A stretch of 64,000 nt of DNA. It comes from Cellulophaga omnivescoria. GTDB taxonomy: Bacteria > Bacteroidota > Bacteroidia > Flavobacteriales > Flavobacteriaceae. Shown here one piece after another: positions 1-8,420 of the stretch (position 1 is the stretch's first letter; every line of letters starts with the position of its first letter). Made by a program: the position numbers and the translations under genes. The stretch lies in NCBI RefSeq assembly GCF_001999725.1, contig NZ_MDDP01000010.1, forward strand, positions 434,001 to 498,000, read 5' to 3'. The notes below the pieces were generated by a model. It ran no database searches. It was not told the origin of the DNA and saw only the letters and a program-made list of their open reading frames with translations.

Positions 1-110
1 AAAAAAATGTAAATTTGCGAAACTTAATTATGCTTAAGGTGTATTTAAGTGTTTTTTAAAAATAATAGAGCGTAGTTAAACGTTCTTAGTTTATAAATTT
101 TAAATTGTAT

Positions 111-1091
111 ATGGATACTACGGTAACAACAGGTACAGCAGAAAGTGTTTGGAGCGGAGGAAGTAATAACAAACCTTTAGGCGCTAGCTATGGTAAAATG
201 ATGATGTGGTTTTTCATCGTTTCAGATGCATTAACTTTTTCGGGCTTTATAGCTGCTTACGGATTTTCTAGATTTAAATTTGCAGATAGCTGGCCAATAG
301 CGGATGAAGTGTTTACACACGTTCCTTTAGTTCACGGTAATTATCCTATGATTTATGTTGCTATAATGACATTTATTTTAATTATGTCTTCTGTAACTAT
401 GGTATTAGCTGTAGATGCAGGTCATAAAATGAAAAAGAATAGTGTTATTTGGTATATGTTCTTTACCGTAATTGGAGGTATTATATTTTTAAGTTCACAA
501 GCTTGGGAATGGGCTACCTTTATTAAAGGAGATTTTGGAGCTATTGAAACTAAAGGTGGTAGAATATTACAGTTTGTTAAAGCAGATACAGGCGAAAGAG
601 CTGCCATTAGAGATTTTGCTACCCCTTTACATGAAAAAAGAATAGACCATGCAAATAATAAAGGTGTTTGGTTTTACGGAGAAAGTGCTTTGCCATCATA
701 CTCGGTTAACGAGGTGGTAACTGGTTTTAAAGCAGATCCAAATATATTAGTGAGGGTAGAAAATATTAATGAGGACGGACATAAAATAGTATTGTCAAGA
801 GAAGAATCTTTAAAAAGATTGGCCGGTTCTAAATACGTAGTAGAAGGAGCAAACCTAATACACAATGAATACGGAAGCAGATTGTTTGCAGATTTCTTTT
901 TCTTTATTACTGGTTTTCACGGATTCCACGTATTTTCTGGAGTTGTACTAAATATCATTATTTTCTTTAACGTTATCATTGGCACTTATGAGCGTAGAGG
1001 ACATTATGAAATGGTAGAAAAAGTTGGTCTTTATTGGCACTTTGTAGATTTAGTATGGGTATTTGTATTTACTTTTTTCTACTTAGTATAA
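111..1091 (+). CDS. Heme-copper (cytochrome c) oxidase subunit III
   Basis: Integral membrane subunit III of a heme-copper terminal oxidase in the inner membrane respiratory chain; it stabilises the catalytic subunit I. Hydrophobic segments lie near residues 30-50, 83-103, 112-134, 258-286 and 305-326. The last two carry the family-typical HGFHVFSG and WHFVDLVWVFVF motifs. A hydrophilic insert of about 120 residues separates the third and fourth segments. An in-frame TTG lies 6 bases upstream, but the ATG at 111 is preferred. The next gene is oxidase subunit IV, 42 bases downstream, followed by Sco and DUF420 genes, as in flavobacterial oxidase clusters. The rest of the cluster (subunits I and II, heme O synthase) probably lies left of the window. 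Confidence 0.92.
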   Translation: MDTTVTTGTAESVWSGGSNNKPLGASYGKMMMWFFIVSDALTFSGFIAAYGFSRFKFADSWPIADEVFTHVPLVHGNYPMIYVAIMTFILIMSSVTMVLAVDAGHKMKKNSVIWYMFFTVIGGIIFLSSQAWEWATFIKGDFGAIETKGGRILQFVKADTGERAAIRDFATPLHEKRIDHANNKGVWFYGESALPSYSVNEVVTGFKADPNILVRVENINEDGHKIVLSREESLKRLAGSKYVVEGANLIHNEYGSRLFADFFFFITGFHGFHVFSGVVLNIIIFFNVIIGTYERRGHYEMVEKVGLYWHFVDLVWVFVFTFFYLV

Positions 1092-1133
1092 TATCATTAA
1101 AAAATTACATTACGTATAATAATATAGTATAAA

Positions 1134-1574
1134 ATGGCACACGAACATAAATTAGCGATTTTTAGAGGAAGATTAAAATTTAAAGATAATGTCCAAAAGA
1201 TTTGGGGTGTTTTAATTTTTTTATCTATTGTAACTCTAGTAGAGGTAATATTAGGTATTTATAAACCAGCAATTTTTATGAAACCATTAATATCTGCTTT
1301 TGAGCCAGGTATAATAGGTTCTACACTTAACTTTTTATTGTCTCCGTTTATCTATTTAAAGCCTTTAAACTTAATATTTATTGTACTTACAATAGTTAAG
1401 GCTTATTACATTGCATGGGATTTTATGCACTTGCGTGACGAGAAAAAAGGGTTAAGAAGATCTATAGTTTGGACACCAGTATTTTTAATTAGTTACTTAG
1501 TGTTTATACTACTTACAGAAGGTAGTTATATTTATGATGTGTACCATAGTGGTTTTATTAAGTGGAACTTCTAA
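1134..1574 (+). CDS. Cytochrome c oxidase subunit IV family protein
   Basis: A 146-residue protein matching the small prokaryotic oxidase subunit IV family, an accessory membrane subunit of the terminal oxidase. Three hydrophobic stretches are visible: residues about 20-42, 80-100 and 120-138. The first is preceded by a basic cytosolic N-terminus, and a short charged linker with MHLRDEKKG lies before the last. It follows subunit III closely and is followed by a hairpin terminator at 1600, so the two probably end one transcript. Assignment rests on position and topology plus overall resemblance; no catalytic residues are expected in this subunit. Confidence 0.82.
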   Translation: MAHEHKLAIFRGRLKFKDNVQKIWGVLIFLSIVTLVEVILGIYKPAIFMKPLISAFEPGIIGSTLNFLLSPFIYLKPLNLIFIVLTIVKAYYIAWDFMHLRDEKKGLRRSIVWTPVFLISYLVFILLTEGSYIYDVYHSGFIKWNF

Positions 1575-1599
1575 CATTTAGCATCATTTAACAATATAT

Positions 1600-1630
1600 A
1601 AAGGCGGTTTTTAGACCGTCTTTTTTTATT
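1600..1630 (+). terminator. Intrinsic terminator after oxidase subunit IV
   Basis: A 9-bp stem (AAAGGCGGT with ACCGTCTTT, one G-T wobble) is followed by a run of T. The T run overlaps the -7 promoter element of the next gene. Confidence 0.75.
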
Positions 1631-1634
1631 TTTG
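1627..1634 (+). promoter_or_regulatory. Bacteroidetes -7 element TATTTTTG, almost at the start codon
   Basis: Exact match to TAnnTTTG, ending 7 bases before the ATG at 1642, so transcription would start at or next to the start codon. No clear -33 TTG is visible because the terminator stem occupies that position. Confidence 0.5.
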
Positions 1635-1641
1635 TACCATT

Positions 1642-2271
1642 ATGAAAAAAACCTTTGTAATGGTAGTTTTATTTATACTGCCAATTGTAGCATACCTTTT
1701 TTTTGCAAGTGGCATACATAATTTTGGGAGGCTACCTGTACTAACCAAAAATGTTAGTGACTTATCTAGTTTTACTACAGACACCCAATTAAAAAACAAG
1801 ATATCTATTGTTGGCTTTTTAGGTAATAATGTAGATCAGAAAAAAGGGACTGCTTTTAATTTAAATCAAAAAATTTATAAACATTTTTTCGAGTTTAAAG
1901 ATTTTCAATTTGTAATGCTTGTTGCCAATGGGCAAGAACAGGAGGTAGAAAAACTAAAAAAAGAATTGTCTGTTTTAGCAGATATTAAAAATTGGAAATT
2001 TGTTTATGGTAATGCATCTCAAATACAGTCTTTTCATAAAAATTTAAAAACCGATATTATTTTACAAGACGATTTAAGCTCTCCTTATGTTTTTATAGTA
2101 GATAAAGATTTAAACCTGCGTGGAAGAACAGATGATGAAGATGAGGGTACCAAATATGGTTTTAATACCATTTCTGTGGCGGAGTTAAATAATAAGATGG
2201 AAGATGATGTAAAAATCATTTTAGCGGAATACCGTATGGCTTTAAAAAAGAATAACGCAGAGCGTAAGTAA
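1642..2271 (+). CDS. Membrane-anchored, cysteine-free Sco/thioredoxin-like protein
   Basis: A 209-residue protein with one N-terminal membrane anchor (residues about 4-24) and a periplasmic domain. The order of segments, KISIVGFLG near 53, FQFVMLVANG near 91 and YVFIVDKDLNLRGR near 150, resembles the strand pattern of Sco/thioredoxin folds. It contains no cysteine at all, so it cannot carry a CxxxC copper or redox site. The true Sco protein starts 13 bases downstream, which suggests a partner role in oxidase biogenesis. The fold assignment is inferred from pattern only; function is unknown. Confidence 0.6.
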   Translation: MKKTFVMVVLFILPIVAYLFFASGIHNFGRLPVLTKNVSDLSSFTTDTQLKNKISIVGFLGNNVDQKKGTAFNLNQKIYKHFFEFKDFQFVMLVANGQEQEVEKLKKELSVLADIKNWKFVYGNASQIQSFHKNLKTDIILQDDLSSPYVFIVDKDLNLRGRTDDEDEGTKYGFNTISVAELNNKMEDDVKIILAEYRMALKKNNAERK

Positions 2272-2284
2272 TAAACTTTATGTT

Positions 2285-3013
2285 ATGAAGAAGAAAAATT
2301 ATAACTATATCTGGATTTCGTTTATAATTTTAGTGTTCGGTATTATTTTTATACCTAAAATAGTAAGCAGAATTAAGGATGATGCTATAGTAGAGAATGA
2401 CCGTATGAACAAAAAGGACAATAAAGGAGCTCTTGCATACGTAAAAATTAATGGAAGTAAAAAAAGAGTACCAGAGTTTACTTTTATTAATCAAGATAGT
2501 TTAGTTGTAACCAATAGAGATTATTTAGGTAAAGTGTATATTGTTGAATTCTTTTTTACTTCTTGTCCAACCATTTGTCCTGTAATGACCAAAAACTTAG
2601 TACAGATTCAAAATAGTTTTAAAGATGTAGAGAATTTTGGAATAGCATCATTTAGTATAGACCCTAAAACAGATTCGCCAACTACATTAAAAAAGTATAC
2701 AGAAACGTACGGTATTACAAATTTAGATTGGCATTTAATGACGGGGCAAAGAGATGAAATATATAAGCTTGCTAACCAGGGCTTTAATATATTTGCACAG
2801 CAAAACCCTAATGTGCCTGGCGGTTTTGAGCATTCTGGTATGTTTGCCTTAGTAGATAAAAGAGGATATATACGCTCTAGGGTAGATGAATTTGGTAACC
2901 CAATTATATATTACAGGGGAACAATTTCTGAGGAAGATGGTGCTAATGATGAAGGAGAAAAAGAACAAATTAGCATATTAAAAGAAGATATTAAAAAGTT
3001 GTTAGATGAGTAA
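2285..3013 (+). CDS. SCO1/SenC/PrrC family copper chaperone
   Basis: Membrane-tethered thioredoxin-like protein that delivers copper to the CuA site of cytochrome c oxidase. Residues about 10-27 form the anchor. The copper-binding CxxxC is seen as C94-P-T-I-C98 in TSCPTICPVM, and the third ligand is H183 in FEHSGMFALVD. Length (242) fits the family. It lies between the Cys-free Sco-like gene and DUF420, and its last 8 bases overlap the DUF420 start, indicating translational coupling in one operon. Confidence 0.93.
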   Translation: MKKKNYNYIWISFIILVFGIIFIPKIVSRIKDDAIVENDRMNKKDNKGALAYVKINGSKKRVPEFTFINQDSLVVTNRDYLGKVYIVEFFFTSCPTICPVMTKNLVQIQNSFKDVENFGIASFSIDPKTDSPTTLKKYTETYGITNLDWHLMTGQRDEIYKLANQGFNIFAQQNPNVPGGFEHSGMFALVDKRGYIRSRVDEFGNPIIYYRGTISEEDGANDEGEKEQISILKEDIKKLLDE

Positions 3014-3548
3014 GATTGAAGATGTGAATTTTAAGGAAAAAAGGTTTAATACAATAATTACTGTTGTATCCATTATTGTGCCGGTTGTTGTAGCACTTTT
3101 ATTTCGTGTTAAAATACCAAATGTAGAACCTTTGTCCTTTTTGCCTCCTATTTATGCTACTATTAACGGCATCACAGCGGTGTTTTTAATTGCAGCCGTT
3201 GTAGCTATAAAAAATGGCAAACAAAAACTCCATCAAAATTTAATGACTACATGTATTGTTTTTTCATTAGCATTTTTAGTAATGTATATTGCCTATCATA
3301 TGACATCTGAATCTACTTCTTTTGGTGGTGATGGTATTGTAAAATATGTTTATTTATTTATTCTTATAACGCACATTATACTGTCAATTATTATAATTCC
3401 TTTGGTTATGAAAACTTATGCAAAAGCATACCTAAAACAGTATGATGCGCATAGAAAATTAGCAAAAATTACATTTCCAATTTGGTTGTATGTAGCCGTT
3501 ACAGGTGTTGTTGTTTATGTTATGATATCTCCTTATTATGTTTATTAA
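3006..3548 (+). CDS. DUF420 family membrane protein
   Basis: A 180-residue integral membrane protein with about five hydrophobic segments (residues 15-35, 45-65, 78-98, 110-135 and 155-177). Histidines in KLHQNLM, AYHMTSE, THIILS and DAHRKL are placed as in the DUF420 (YozB/CtaM-like) family found beside oxidase genes in Bacteroidetes and Firmicutes. In Staphylococcus a family member is needed for maturation of a heme-copper oxidase; a similar role here is inference. It overlaps the Sco gene by 8 bases and the following small gene starts just after its stop. Confidence 0.85.
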   Translation: MSKIEDVNFKEKRFNTIITVVSIIVPVVVALLFRVKIPNVEPLSFLPPIYATINGITAVFLIAAVVAIKNGKQKLHQNLMTTCIVFSLAFLVMYIAYHMTSESTSFGGDGIVKYVYLFILITHIILSIIIIPLVMKTYAKAYLKQYDAHRKLAKITFPIWLYVAVTGVVVYVMISPYYVY

Positions 3549-3558
3549 ACCAGCTATT

Positions 3559-3771
3559 ATGAAAAAAGTATTATTTATTGCTTTTGTATTCCTGTTTTTA
3601 ATTCCGCAGTCATCAGAGGCTCAATGCGCAATGTGCAGAGCTGTTTTAGAGAGTGAAGGAAATGTTGCTGTTGCAGAAGGGGTAAACAATGGTATTAAAT
3701 ATCTTATGGCAGTACCTTATGTTTTGGTTGGAGTGTTGTTTTATTTTGTTTACAAAAAAATGAAAGCTTAA
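3559..3771 (+). CDS. Small exported membrane protein with N-terminal CxxC
   Basis: A 70-residue protein. The ATG at 3559 is chosen because it gives a clean signal peptide, MKKVLFIAFVF to EAQ; an upstream in-frame ATG at 3538 would add seven residues and overlap DUF420. After predicted cleavage the mature chain begins QCAMCRA, a CxxC at its extreme N-terminus, and ends with one membrane helix (residues about 48-65) and a basic tail. Position at the end of the Sco-DUF420 operon suggests a metal, heme or redox step in oxidase assembly. I do not recognise a characterised family. Confidence 0.72.
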   Translation: MKKVLFIAFVFLFLIPQSSEAQCAMCRAVLESEGNVAVAEGVNNGIKYLMAVPYVLVGVLFYFVYKKMKA

Positions 3772-4027
3772 TTTTTTAAACATTCTTTTAGTATAAACAC
3801 ACTACAATTTTAGTTTTATCAGTGTAAATGTTGCTAATGCTTTGCTATTATAACTTATTATTTAATTTCTTTTAGGTTAAAAAAAGTGCACATTTAAAGG
3901 CTTTATGGTTGTTGTAATTTACATTTTAATATAACTTTAACATTTTTTTCACATTTTATGTGTAACTAAATATAAGTTGTGTAGTCTTACAGGTGTACTA
4001 AGTACAAAGCCAAAAAAACTAACACCA

Positions 4028-4729
4028 ATGATAGAAATAAAAGACCTTCATAAGTCTTACAAAATGGGTAGCAACTCGTTACACGTTTTAAAAGGCATTA
4101 ATTTTAATGTAGAAGAAGGAGAACTTGTAGCCATTATGGGTTCTTCAGGATCTGGAAAATCTACACTGCTAAACATTTTAGGAATGTTAGACGTTTTAGA
4201 TGAGGGAACTTACACTTTAGATGGCGTGCCAATTATAAATCTTAACGAAACAAAAGCTGCTAAATACAGAAACAAATTCCTAGGGTTTATCTTTCAATCT
4301 TTTAATCTTATTAATTACAAGAGTGCTGCAGAAAATGTGGCACTGCCATTATATTACCAAGGTGTTGGCAGAAAAGAACGTCAGGTAAAAGCACTTAAAT
4401 ATTTAGAACAAGTAGGTTTAAAACAATGGGCAGGCCACTTACCAAGTGAGCTTTCTGGTGGACAAAAGCAACGTGTGGCTATTGCTAGAGCTTTGGCAGC
4501 AGAGCCTAAAGTGTTAATGGCAGATGAGCCTACAGGTGCTTTAGATAGTAAAACATCATATGAAGTTATGGATCTTTTACAAAAGATTAATGATGCTGGT
4601 AATACTATTTTAATAGTTACTCATGAGCCAGATATAGCAGATATGTGTAAGCGTATAGTGCACTTAAAAGATGGTGTTATAGTAGAAGATAAAATGGTAG
4701 ACCAAGTAAGAGCTTCGCAATATGTTTAG
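4028..4729 (+). CDS. ABC transporter ATP-binding protein (MacB/LolD type)
   Basis: ATPase subunit of a MacB-type mechanotransmission exporter. Walker A is GSSGSGKST starting near residue 38, the signature is LSGGQKQR, and Walker B reads VLMADEPTGALD. Length 233 is normal for the family. The start at 4028 (MIEIKDLHKSY) is chosen over an in-frame TTG at 3977, since family proteins begin at this point. Its end overlaps the first permease gene by 8 bases. Two permeases, a membrane-fusion protein and a TolC-type channel follow on the same strand and should form one export system. Confidence 0.95.
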   Translation: MIEIKDLHKSYKMGSNSLHVLKGINFNVEEGELVAIMGSSGSGKSTLLNILGMLDVLDEGTYTLDGVPIINLNETKAAKYRNKFLGFIFQSFNLINYKSAAENVALPLYYQGVGRKERQVKALKYLEQVGLKQWAGHLPSELSGGQKQRVAIARALAAEPKVLMADEPTGALDSKTSYEVMDLLQKINDAGNTILIVTHEPDIADMCKRIVHLKDGVIVEDKMVDQVRASQYV

Positions 4730-5951
4730 TAGAGACGCTTGGAAAGAAATTTTTGAAACTATTCAAAAAAATAAGCTTAGGACTTTTTTGTCTGGTTTTA
4801 CAGTAGCAATAGGTATTTTCATTTTTGTAGTGCTTTTTGGCTTTGGTAACGGACTTACAAATACGTTCGCTAAATTTTTTGGAGATGATGCAACCAACGT
4901 ATTCTTTATATTTCCTGGTAGAACATCTGTTCCCTACTCTGGTTATAAGGCAGACAGACAAATAGAGTTTGATAATAGTGATTTAGCAGATATTGAAAAG
5001 AACTTTGCAATGTTTGTAGACTATGTTACACCAAGAATTACTAGAGGTGGTTTAGTTAAATACAAGAACGAGTCTAACAACTATACTAATATGGGTGTAG
5101 CTCCTTCTCATCAATTTAATGAGAAAACCATAATGATGAAGGGGCGTTATGTCAATAATCAAGATATTAAGGATAAAACAAAATACGCGGTTATTGGTAG
5201 GTTGGTAGAAAAGGATTTGTTTAAAGGAGAAGATGCGCTAGGTAAATATGTAGATATTGGAGGTAGTTCTTTTAAAGTTATAGGGGTTTTTCAGGATGAT
5301 GGTGGAGATAATGAAGAGCGTAAAATTTATATTCCGTACACTACAAGACAACTTATAGAGAAAAACACTGATAAAATTGGTCAAATAGTACTAGGCTTTA
5401 AACCTCAAATAGGATATTCTGGAGCTATGTCTTTAGAAAATAGCTTGGAGAAATACCTTAAGAGTAAAAAGTTTATTAATCCTAATGATGAAAATGGGTT
5501 GTTTATTAGAAACATTGCAGATCAATTAAAACAAAATCAGCAACTAGCAAGTGTATTGCAAATTATAGTTTCTTTTGTAGCATTTGGGACAATTATAGCG
5601 GGTATTATAGGTATAAGTAATATTATGGTTTTTGTGGTAAAGGAGCGCACTAAGGAGCTGGGTATACGAAAAGCACTAGGTGCAACACCAAAATCTGTAA
5701 TAAGTACCATTTTATTAGAATCTATTTTTATTACCACAATATCTGGTTTTGTAGGTATGATTTTAGGCACTGTACTCCTTAATGCAATGGGAGATACATT
5801 AGAAGACTATTTTATTACAGACCCTTATATTGATACCGGAATTGCAATTTTTGCAACCATACTATTAATTATATGTGGAGCACTTGCAGGATATGTACCA
5901 GCTAGAAAAGCGGCTAAAATTAAACCAATTGTAGCATTAAGAGACGAATAG
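4722..5951 (+). CDS. MacB-like ABC transporter permease (first of two)
   Basis: A 409-residue permease with the MacB layout: an N-terminal membrane helix (about 20-42), a periplasmic MacB core domain (about 50-270), and three C-terminal helices forming the FtsX domain (about 285-400). The family motif VKERTKELGIRKALGA precedes the last two helices, and the chain ends in KIKPIVALRDE. It overlaps the ATPase gene by 8 bases and is followed after one base by a second, different permease. The pair likely acts as a heterodimer exporting an unknown substrate. Confidence 0.93.
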   Translation: MFSRDAWKEIFETIQKNKLRTFLSGFTVAIGIFIFVVLFGFGNGLTNTFAKFFGDDATNVFFIFPGRTSVPYSGYKADRQIEFDNSDLADIEKNFAMFVDYVTPRITRGGLVKYKNESNNYTNMGVAPSHQFNEKTIMMKGRYVNNQDIKDKTKYAVIGRLVEKDLFKGEDALGKYVDIGGSSFKVIGVFQDDGGDNEERKIYIPYTTRQLIEKNTDKIGQIVLGFKPQIGYSGAMSLENSLEKYLKSKKFINPNDENGLFIRNIADQLKQNQQLASVLQIIVSFVAFGTIIAGIIGISNIMVFVVKERTKELGIRKALGATPKSVISTILLESIFITTISGFVGMILGTVLLNAMGDTLEDYFITDPYIDTGIAIFATILLIICGALAGYVPARKAAKIKPIVALRDE

Positions 5952-5952
5952 T

Positions 5953-7215
5953 ATGAAGTTTATATTTGATAGCAATACTTGGCAAGAGATTTTTGGTTCT
6001 ATTGGAAAAAATAAAACTAGAACAGCAATTACCGTAATTGGAGTTCTTTGGGGAATTTTTATTTACATAGCACTAGCTGGTGCGGCCAAAGGTTTAGATA
6101 ATGGTTTTGAACGTGCTTTTGAGAGCACAGCAATGAACAGTATGTTTGTTTGGGCACAAAGTACAAGTATGCCTTATGAAGGGTTTAAAACAGGTAGATC
6201 TTTACAGTTAAAGTTAGACGATGTTAACACTCTAAAAAACAGAATTCCAGAAATACAATACATAGCTCCAAGAAATGCAAAAGGGGTATTTGGGGGTAGC
6301 CAAGCAGCTGTTGTTAGAGGGCAAAAATCTGGTACGGCACCTGTTTACGGAGATTTTCCTATCTATACTAAAATTGCAACTAAAAAAATATATGATGGAG
6401 GTCGTTTTATAAACGACGAGGATATAGAAGAGGCACGTAAAGTTGTTGTGATAGGAGAGCGTACCCAAAAAGAATTATTTGATGAGGAAGAAAACCCAAT
6501 AGGAGAATTTATAAGAGTAGATAATATCTATTTTCAGATCGTAGGTGTACATAAATATGTGCCTGGAGGTGGTTTTGAAGGAGATACAGATATGTACATT
6601 CCATATTCTACCTATAAAAAACTATATAACACCGGAGAAAATGTAGACTGGTTAACTATTGCAGCTTATGATGATGCAGATGTAATACAAGCAGAGAAAG
6701 ATGTAAAAGCGGTATTAAAAAGCATACACAGAGTTAACCCTGATGATGAAAGAGCTATAGGAGCCTTTAATTTAGGTGAGATATTTAATAGAATTACGGG
6801 TTTTGCTAAAGGACTTACATTTTTGTCTTTAATTGTTGGTATAGCAACAATATTAGCGGGTGTTATTAGTATTGGTAATATATTGCTAATATCTGTAAAA
6901 GAACGTACTAAGGAGTTGGGTGTAAGGCGTGCTTTAGGCGCAACACCTAGGGAAGTGCGTAATTTAATTTTATTAGAATCTGTTTTTTTAACTGTTGTTT
7001 CTGGTATAATGGGTATTGTATTAGGAGCATTAGTATTATATGGGATAGATTCTGCTACACACGACTCAGATTTTCCATATACCAATCCAACATTGCCAAT
7101 TTCTTATGTATTAGGAGCATTGGGTATAATGGTGGTTTTAGGAACACTTATAGGTTTAATACCTGCACAGAGAGCTGTAAGTATTAAGCCCATAGACGCA
7201 TTAAGAGAAGAATAA
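5953..7215 (+). CDS. MacB-like ABC transporter permease (second of two)
   Basis: A 420-residue paralogue of the preceding permease, with the same plan: N-terminal helix (about 20-43), periplasmic core, and C-terminal FtsX domain with the motif VKERTKELGVRRALGA and the ending SIKPIDALREE. The two differ in the periplasmic core but share start and end motifs, so they arose by duplication and diverged. One base separates it from the first permease, and the membrane-fusion gene follows after 33 bases. MacB proper is a homodimer with a fused ATPase; here the ATPase is separate and the permeases are distinct. Confidence 0.93.
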   Translation: MKFIFDSNTWQEIFGSIGKNKTRTAITVIGVLWGIFIYIALAGAAKGLDNGFERAFESTAMNSMFVWAQSTSMPYEGFKTGRSLQLKLDDVNTLKNRIPEIQYIAPRNAKGVFGGSQAAVVRGQKSGTAPVYGDFPIYTKIATKKIYDGGRFINDEDIEEARKVVVIGERTQKELFDEEENPIGEFIRVDNIYFQIVGVHKYVPGGGFEGDTDMYIPYSTYKKLYNTGENVDWLTIAAYDDADVIQAEKDVKAVLKSIHRVNPDDERAIGAFNLGEIFNRITGFAKGLTFLSLIVGIATILAGVISIGNILLISVKERTKELGVRRALGATPREVRNLILLESVFLTVVSGIMGIVLGALVLYGIDSATHDSDFPYTNPTLPISYVLGALGIMVVLGTLIGLIPAQRAVSIKPIDALREE

Positions 7216-7248
7216 AAATAATAACTAAATATAACTAAATCAATCAAA

Positions 7249-8385
7249 ATGAATAAAGTGCTAAAATATACACTAATTGTGGTAGCTGTATTGGCTGTAT
7301 TGTGGGCAGCAGCCTTCTTTATTAAGACAAATAGTAAGTCTTCAATAACTTATGAAACTAAAAAACCATTTATTTCTAATATCGAAAAAAAATCTGTTGC
7401 TACAGGTAAAGTTGTTCCAGAGGAAGAAGTAGAAATTAAGCCTCAAATTTCTGGAATTATTGAAAAAATATATTTAGAAGAAGGCGTAGAAGTTAAGTCT
7501 GGAGATTTAATAGCTGTCATAAAGGTTGTACCTAATGAACAATCTTTAAATCAGGCAAGCGGTAGAGTAAAAACGGCTCAATTAGCTTTAAATAATGTAA
7601 AGTTAGAGTTTGAAAGAAATAAGTTGTTGTTTGAAAAGGACGTTATTTCTAAACAAGAGTATGATAATATTAAGCTAAGGTATGATCAGGCATTGCAAGA
7701 CGTATCTAATGCACAAGCAGATTATCAAATAATTAGAAAAGGTTCTGCCGGTGGTTCTTCTAGTGCAAATACAAATATTAGAGCAACTGTAAGTGGTACA
7801 ATTTTAGAAATTCCTGTAGAGGAAGGAGACCAAGTAATTGAAAGTAATAACTTTAATGATGGTACAACTATAGCATCAATAGCAGATCTTAAAAAAATGA
7901 TTTTTGAAGGTAAGGTTGATGAAGGTGAAGTAGGTAAACTTAAGGTTGGTATGCCATTAAAAGTTAGTTTGGGAGCTGTTGATAATAAGGAATTTGACGC
8001 TAAATTAAGATTTATAGCACCTAAAGGAGTTGAAGAAACCGGAGCTGTACAATTTAAAATAGAAGGAGATGTTGCTATAGATGAAGGAGTAATGATACGT
8101 GCTGGTTATAGTGCAAATGCTTCTTTTACTTTAGAAAAGAAAAGCGATGTATTGGTTTTACCAGAAGCATTATTACAGTTTGATAAAAACACAGATAAGC
8201 CTTATGTAGAGGTTGCAACAGGAGACCAACAATTTAAACGAAAAGACATAGAAATTGGTATTTCTGATGGTGTAAACGTAGAAATATTATCTGGACTTAC
8301 AGAGGACGATGCTGTTAAAATTTGGAACAAAACTGAGCCTATTAAAAAGGGTGATGATGAAGAAAAAACTACTGACGAAGAATAG
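7249..8385 (+). CDS. Periplasmic adaptor (membrane-fusion) protein, MacA/HlyD family
   Basis: A 378-residue adaptor linking the MacB-like permeases to the outer-membrane channel. It has an N-terminal membrane anchor (residues 7-25), a biotinyl-lipoyl half near 55-95 (VEIKPQISGIIEKIYLEEG), a short coiled-coil hairpin (about 97-160), a second lipoyl half (ATVSGTILEIPVEEGDQV) and a C-terminal beta-barrel. An acidic tail (DDEEKTTDEE) ends the chain. The TolC-type gene follows after 35 bases, which fits a complete tripartite exporter operon. Confidence 0.93.
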   Translation: MNKVLKYTLIVVAVLAVLWAAAFFIKTNSKSSITYETKKPFISNIEKKSVATGKVVPEEEVEIKPQISGIIEKIYLEEGVEVKSGDLIAVIKVVPNEQSLNQASGRVKTAQLALNNVKLEFERNKLLFEKDVISKQEYDNIKLRYDQALQDVSNAQADYQIIRKGSAGGSSSANTNIRATVSGTILEIPVEEGDQVIESNNFNDGTTIASIADLKKMIFEGKVDEGEVGKLKVGMPLKVSLGAVDNKEFDAKLRFIAPKGVEETGAVQFKIEGDVAIDEGVMIRAGYSANASFTLEKKSDVLVLPEALLQFDKNTDKPYVEVATGDQQFKRKDIEIGISDGVNVEILSGLTEDDAVKIWNKTEPIKKGDDEEKTTDEE

Positions 8386-8420
8386 TAGCTAAATACACTA
8401 ATATCATCAATATAAATTAT

